Positions 44,750 through 46,299 of a stretch of 46,299 nucleotides of DNA are shown one piece after another. The stretch is from Caloramator quimbayensis (GTDB lineage: Bacteria > Bacillota > Clostridia > Clostridiales > Caloramatoraceae): NCBI RefSeq assembly GCF_900167605.1, contig NZ_FUYH01000020.1, positions 1-46,299 of the forward strand. The letters are read 5' to 3'. The notes beneath the pieces were generated by a model. The model was not told where the DNA came from, did not search any database, and worked only from the letters and a program-made list of their open reading frames with translations. The position numbers and the translations under genes are program-made. Numbering within the stretch: position 1 is the stretch's first letter; the number at the start of each line of letters is the position of its first letter.

Positions 44750-44801
44750 TTGTGCACAACCTGTGCAAATATATTATACCAATTTATTCTATTAATTTCA
44801 A
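44750..44801 (-). promoter_or_regulatory. Promoter and operator of the aminotransferase
   Basis: On the minus strand TTGAAA (44796-44801) and TATAAT (44773-44778) are 17 bp apart. A 10-bp perfect palindrome TTGTGCACAA (44750-44759) lies just after the predicted start, with another GTGCA half-site beside it (44763-44767). The regulator is unknown. This falls in the 220-bp divergent gap 44691-44910. Confidence 0.65.
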
Positions 44802-44872
44802 TTATATGTAATAATATTTTCTATTTTTTTCTAATAATTATTTCTCATATCTATATAATTTTCTCTTTATGT

Positions 44873-44878
44873 TATAAT
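44873..44878 (+). promoter_or_regulatory. Possible -10 of the alcohol dehydrogenase gene
   Basis: TATAAT lies 32 bp upstream of the plus-strand ATG at 44911. No good -35 is seen 17 bp upstream, so it may be an activated promoter. Confidence 0.4.
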
Positions 44879-44910
44879 TAAATAAAATACTTTAAAGGAG
44901 GCTTAAAGCT

Positions 44911-46050
44911 ATGAAAGAATTAAAACTTCATGGGGAATGTATAGTCATTGGCAAAGATTCATTAAACTATATAGAAAACGTTGATATTAAAAAAGCATTT
45001 ATTGTAACTGGCGGCAGCTCCATGTTTAAAAATGGTGCAATAGATAAGCTATCTAATATATTAAAAACAAAAAATGCTGAATTTTACATATTCAGCGATG
45101 TTAAAAAGAATCCCTCCTTTAGATGCGTATTAAAAGGCTTAGAGATTATGAGAGAATTTAAGCCTGATGCTGTAATAGGAATAGGAGGTGGTTCCTCTAT
45201 AGATGTTGCAAAATCTCTATCAGTTTTTTATGAATACGATAAGTTAGATATTAAAAACCCTAATACGCTTAATTTGCCAAAAAGAAGAAAAAATATAAAA
45301 CTTATTGCAATTCCCTCAACTTCAGGAACAGCAGCAGAAGTTACAAGAGCTTCTGTTATAACATATGATGAAATGAATTTAAAAATTGGTTTAAAATGTG
45401 ATGCTTTTATTCCTGATATTGCTATACTCGATTCTAATTTAACCCTTTCTATGCCCAAATGGTTAGTTGCTGAAACTGGAATGGATGCACTCACCCATGC
45501 TGTTGAGTGCTATATTAATAAAAACATAAATCCCTATTCAGAAGCCTTGGCAGAAGGGGCTATTAAAGGATTATTTGCTTTTCTCCCCTCATCTTACGAA
45601 AAGGGTGATTTAGAAAGCAGAGAAAAAGTTCATATATACAGTGCAATGGCAGGAAGTGCATTTTCCAACGTTGGTCTTGGTATGGCTCACGGAATATCCC
45701 ATGCATTTGGCGGTAAGTTTGATTTTTCACATGGACTTTTAAATGCAATTGCTCTACCATATGTATTAAAATACAATTCGAGGGATAAAGAAGTAAACAT
45801 TAGGTTAGACCGCTTATCTAAGCTTATAGGAGTAACAGATTTTATTGAGGCGGTTATAGATTTAAATAAAAAGTTAAACATTCCATCCTCCTTTAAAAAA
45901 ATAGGACTTTTAGAAGATGAGTTTAAAAATAATTATGATGAACTTTTAGAAAATTCCTTAAAAGGTTCTACAAAAGTGAATCCTGTTGAAATGTCAAAGG
46001 AAGAAATGGAGAAACTACTATATGCAATTTATTATGGTGAAATTATTTAA
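44911..46050 (+). CDS. Iron-containing alcohol dehydrogenase
   Basis: Group III (Fe-type) dehydrogenases interconvert alcohols and aldehydes with NAD(P). The nucleotide motif GIGGGSSIDVAKS (about 91-103) and the metal-site region with two histidines in GMAHGISHAFGGKFDFSHG (about 256-274) and an upstream aspartate identify the family. PSTSGTAAEVTRASVI is typical. Length 379 is standard. AAAGGAGG is eight bases before the ATG. Together with the divergent aminotransferase, a route from an amine to an alcohol is possible, but the substrate is unknown. Confidence 0.88.
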   Translation: MKELKLHGECIVIGKDSLNYIENVDIKKAFIVTGGSSMFKNGAIDKLSNILKTKNAEFYIFSDVKKNPSFRCVLKGLEIMREFKPDAVIGIGGGSSIDVAKSLSVFYEYDKLDIKNPNTLNLPKRRKNIKLIAIPSTSGTAAEVTRASVITYDEMNLKIGLKCDAFIPDIAILDSNLTLSMPKWLVAETGMDALTHAVECYINKNINPYSEALAEGAIKGLFAFLPSSYEKGDLESREKVHIYSAMAGSAFSNVGLGMAHGISHAFGGKFDFSHGLLNAIALPYVLKYNSRDKEVNIRLDRLSKLIGVTDFIEAVIDLNKKLNIPSSFKKIGLLEDEFKNNYDELLENSLKGSTKVNPVEMSKEEMEKLLYAIYYGEII

Positions 46051-46076
46051 AAAGCCTAAGACTTTGTCTTAGGCTT
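46047..46076. terminator. Bidirectional terminator between ADH and the rRNA-tRNA operon
   Basis: AAGCCTAAGAC (46052-46062) and GTCTTAGGCTT (46066-46076) form a perfect 11-bp stem with a three-base loop. On the minus strand TTTTT follows, ending the 5S-tRNA-Asn transcript; on plus it ends the dehydrogenase. Confidence 0.85.
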
Positions 46077-46096
46077 AAAATATCAAAAAATAAAAA

Positions 46097-46171
46097 TGGC
46101 TCCATGGAGAGGACTCGAACCTCCAACCCTCCGGTTAACAGCCGGATGCTCCACCATTGAGCTACCATGGA
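46097..46171 (-). tRNA. tRNA-Asn (anticodon GTT)
   Basis: The minus strand forms a 75-nt cloverleaf with acceptor TCCATGG/CCATGGA, discriminator G and encoded CCA. The anticodon loop is CTGTTAA (GTT, Asn) and the T loop TTCGAGT. It directly follows 5S rRNA. Confidence 0.95.
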
Positions 46172-46181
46172 ACATTTATTA

Positions 46182-46298
46182 ACTGGCAGCCACCTACTTT
46201 TCCAAGCCGTCTCCAGCTCAGTATCATCGGCGCACCTATGCTTAACCTTCGTGTTCGGAATGGGAACGGGTGTTACCATAGATGCCTAACCACCAGAT
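46182..46298 (-). rRNA. rrf: 5S ribosomal RNA
   Basis: The minus strand reads TCTGGTGG at its 5' end, contains the conserved ACACCCGTTCCCATTCCGAA (loop B/C region) and GTTAAGC and GCGCCGATGATACT, and ends GGCTGCCAG, which pairs with the start. Length about 117 nt. It is nearly or wholly complete and lies 10 nt before tRNA-Asn, so it marks the end of an rRNA operon that continues to the right. Confidence 0.93.
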
Positions 46299-46299
46299 A

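Noticed and set aside
46043..46279. Protein-coding frame over 5S rRNA and tRNA-Asn
   Set aside because: The region is clearly structural RNA on the same strand.

Overview
The window is AT-rich chromosomal DNA from a spore-forming, anaerobic Firmicute of the class Clostridia, probably Clostridiaceae-like. This rests on the low GC, strong AGGAGG ribosome sites, SigH, the conserved block ctsR-mcsA-mcsB-clpC-radA-disA-(carD)-yacL-ispD-ispF-...-gltX-cysS-mrnC-thyX-rlmB-yacP-sigH, a Cys T-box, and a B12-dependent (oxygen-independent) ribonucleotide reductase. Species cannot be fixed from the sequence alone. Nearly everything is on the minus strand; only three genes are on plus (14080, 42630 and 44911). 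No CRISPR array, insertion sequence or phage segment was seen.

Layout from left to right. Positions 1-5.3 kb hold the start of tuf, a tRNA-Thr with its own strong promoter, sigH, yacP/rae1, rlmB, thyX, mrnC and cysS. A T-box riboswitch with a UGC (Cys) specifier precedes cysS. From 5.5 to 13.8 kb come gltX, proS, a NatAB-like ABC exporter inserted into the block, ispF, ispD, a membrane PIN-TRAM protein and a CarD-family regulator. A lone plus-strand gene of unclear function (14080-14475) follows. From 14.5 to 21.7 kb lie disA, radA and the CtsR-controlled clpC-mcsB-mcsA-ctsR stress operon, with a clear CtsR operator. From 21.8 to 25.5 kb is the acetyl-CoA carboxylase operon accB-accC-accD-accA, headed by a FapR-like 17-bp box. 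Two small uncharacterised genes (78 and 45 codons) follow.

From 26 to 32 kb the genes are more accessory: an Rpn/YhgA-type nuclease, an EF-G-like GTPase, and a 690-residue cysteine-rich protein with two DUF11-like repeats, a carboxypeptidase-regulatory-like domain and a possible SPOCS-like C-terminus. From 32 to 36.3 kb is pstS-pstC-pstA-pstB-phoU with a three-hexamer Pho box. From 36.3 to 38.7 kb are two zinc-ribbon membrane proteins. From 38.9 to 42.4 kb is nrdJ, interrupted by a 377-residue LAGLIDADG intein directly before the catalytic cysteine and preceded by two NrdR boxes 31 bp apart. The right end has a 3-methyladenine DNA glycosylase, a class III aminotransferase divergent from an iron-type alcohol dehydrogenase, tRNA-Asn and 5S rRNA (the end of an rRNA operon).

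Functionally the window combines translation (tuf, synthetases, rRNA maturation), protein quality control, genome integrity (DisA, RadA, glycosylase), isoprenoid and fatty-acid precursor supply, phosphate uptake and nucleotide supply (ThyX, NrdJ). Regulatory sites can be read for several units: T-box, CtsR, FapR-like, Pho and NrdR. The most unusual elements are the NrdJ intein, the cysteine-rich DUF11 protein, the small two-gene unit at 25.5-25.9 kb, and the lone MazG-like plus-strand gene.
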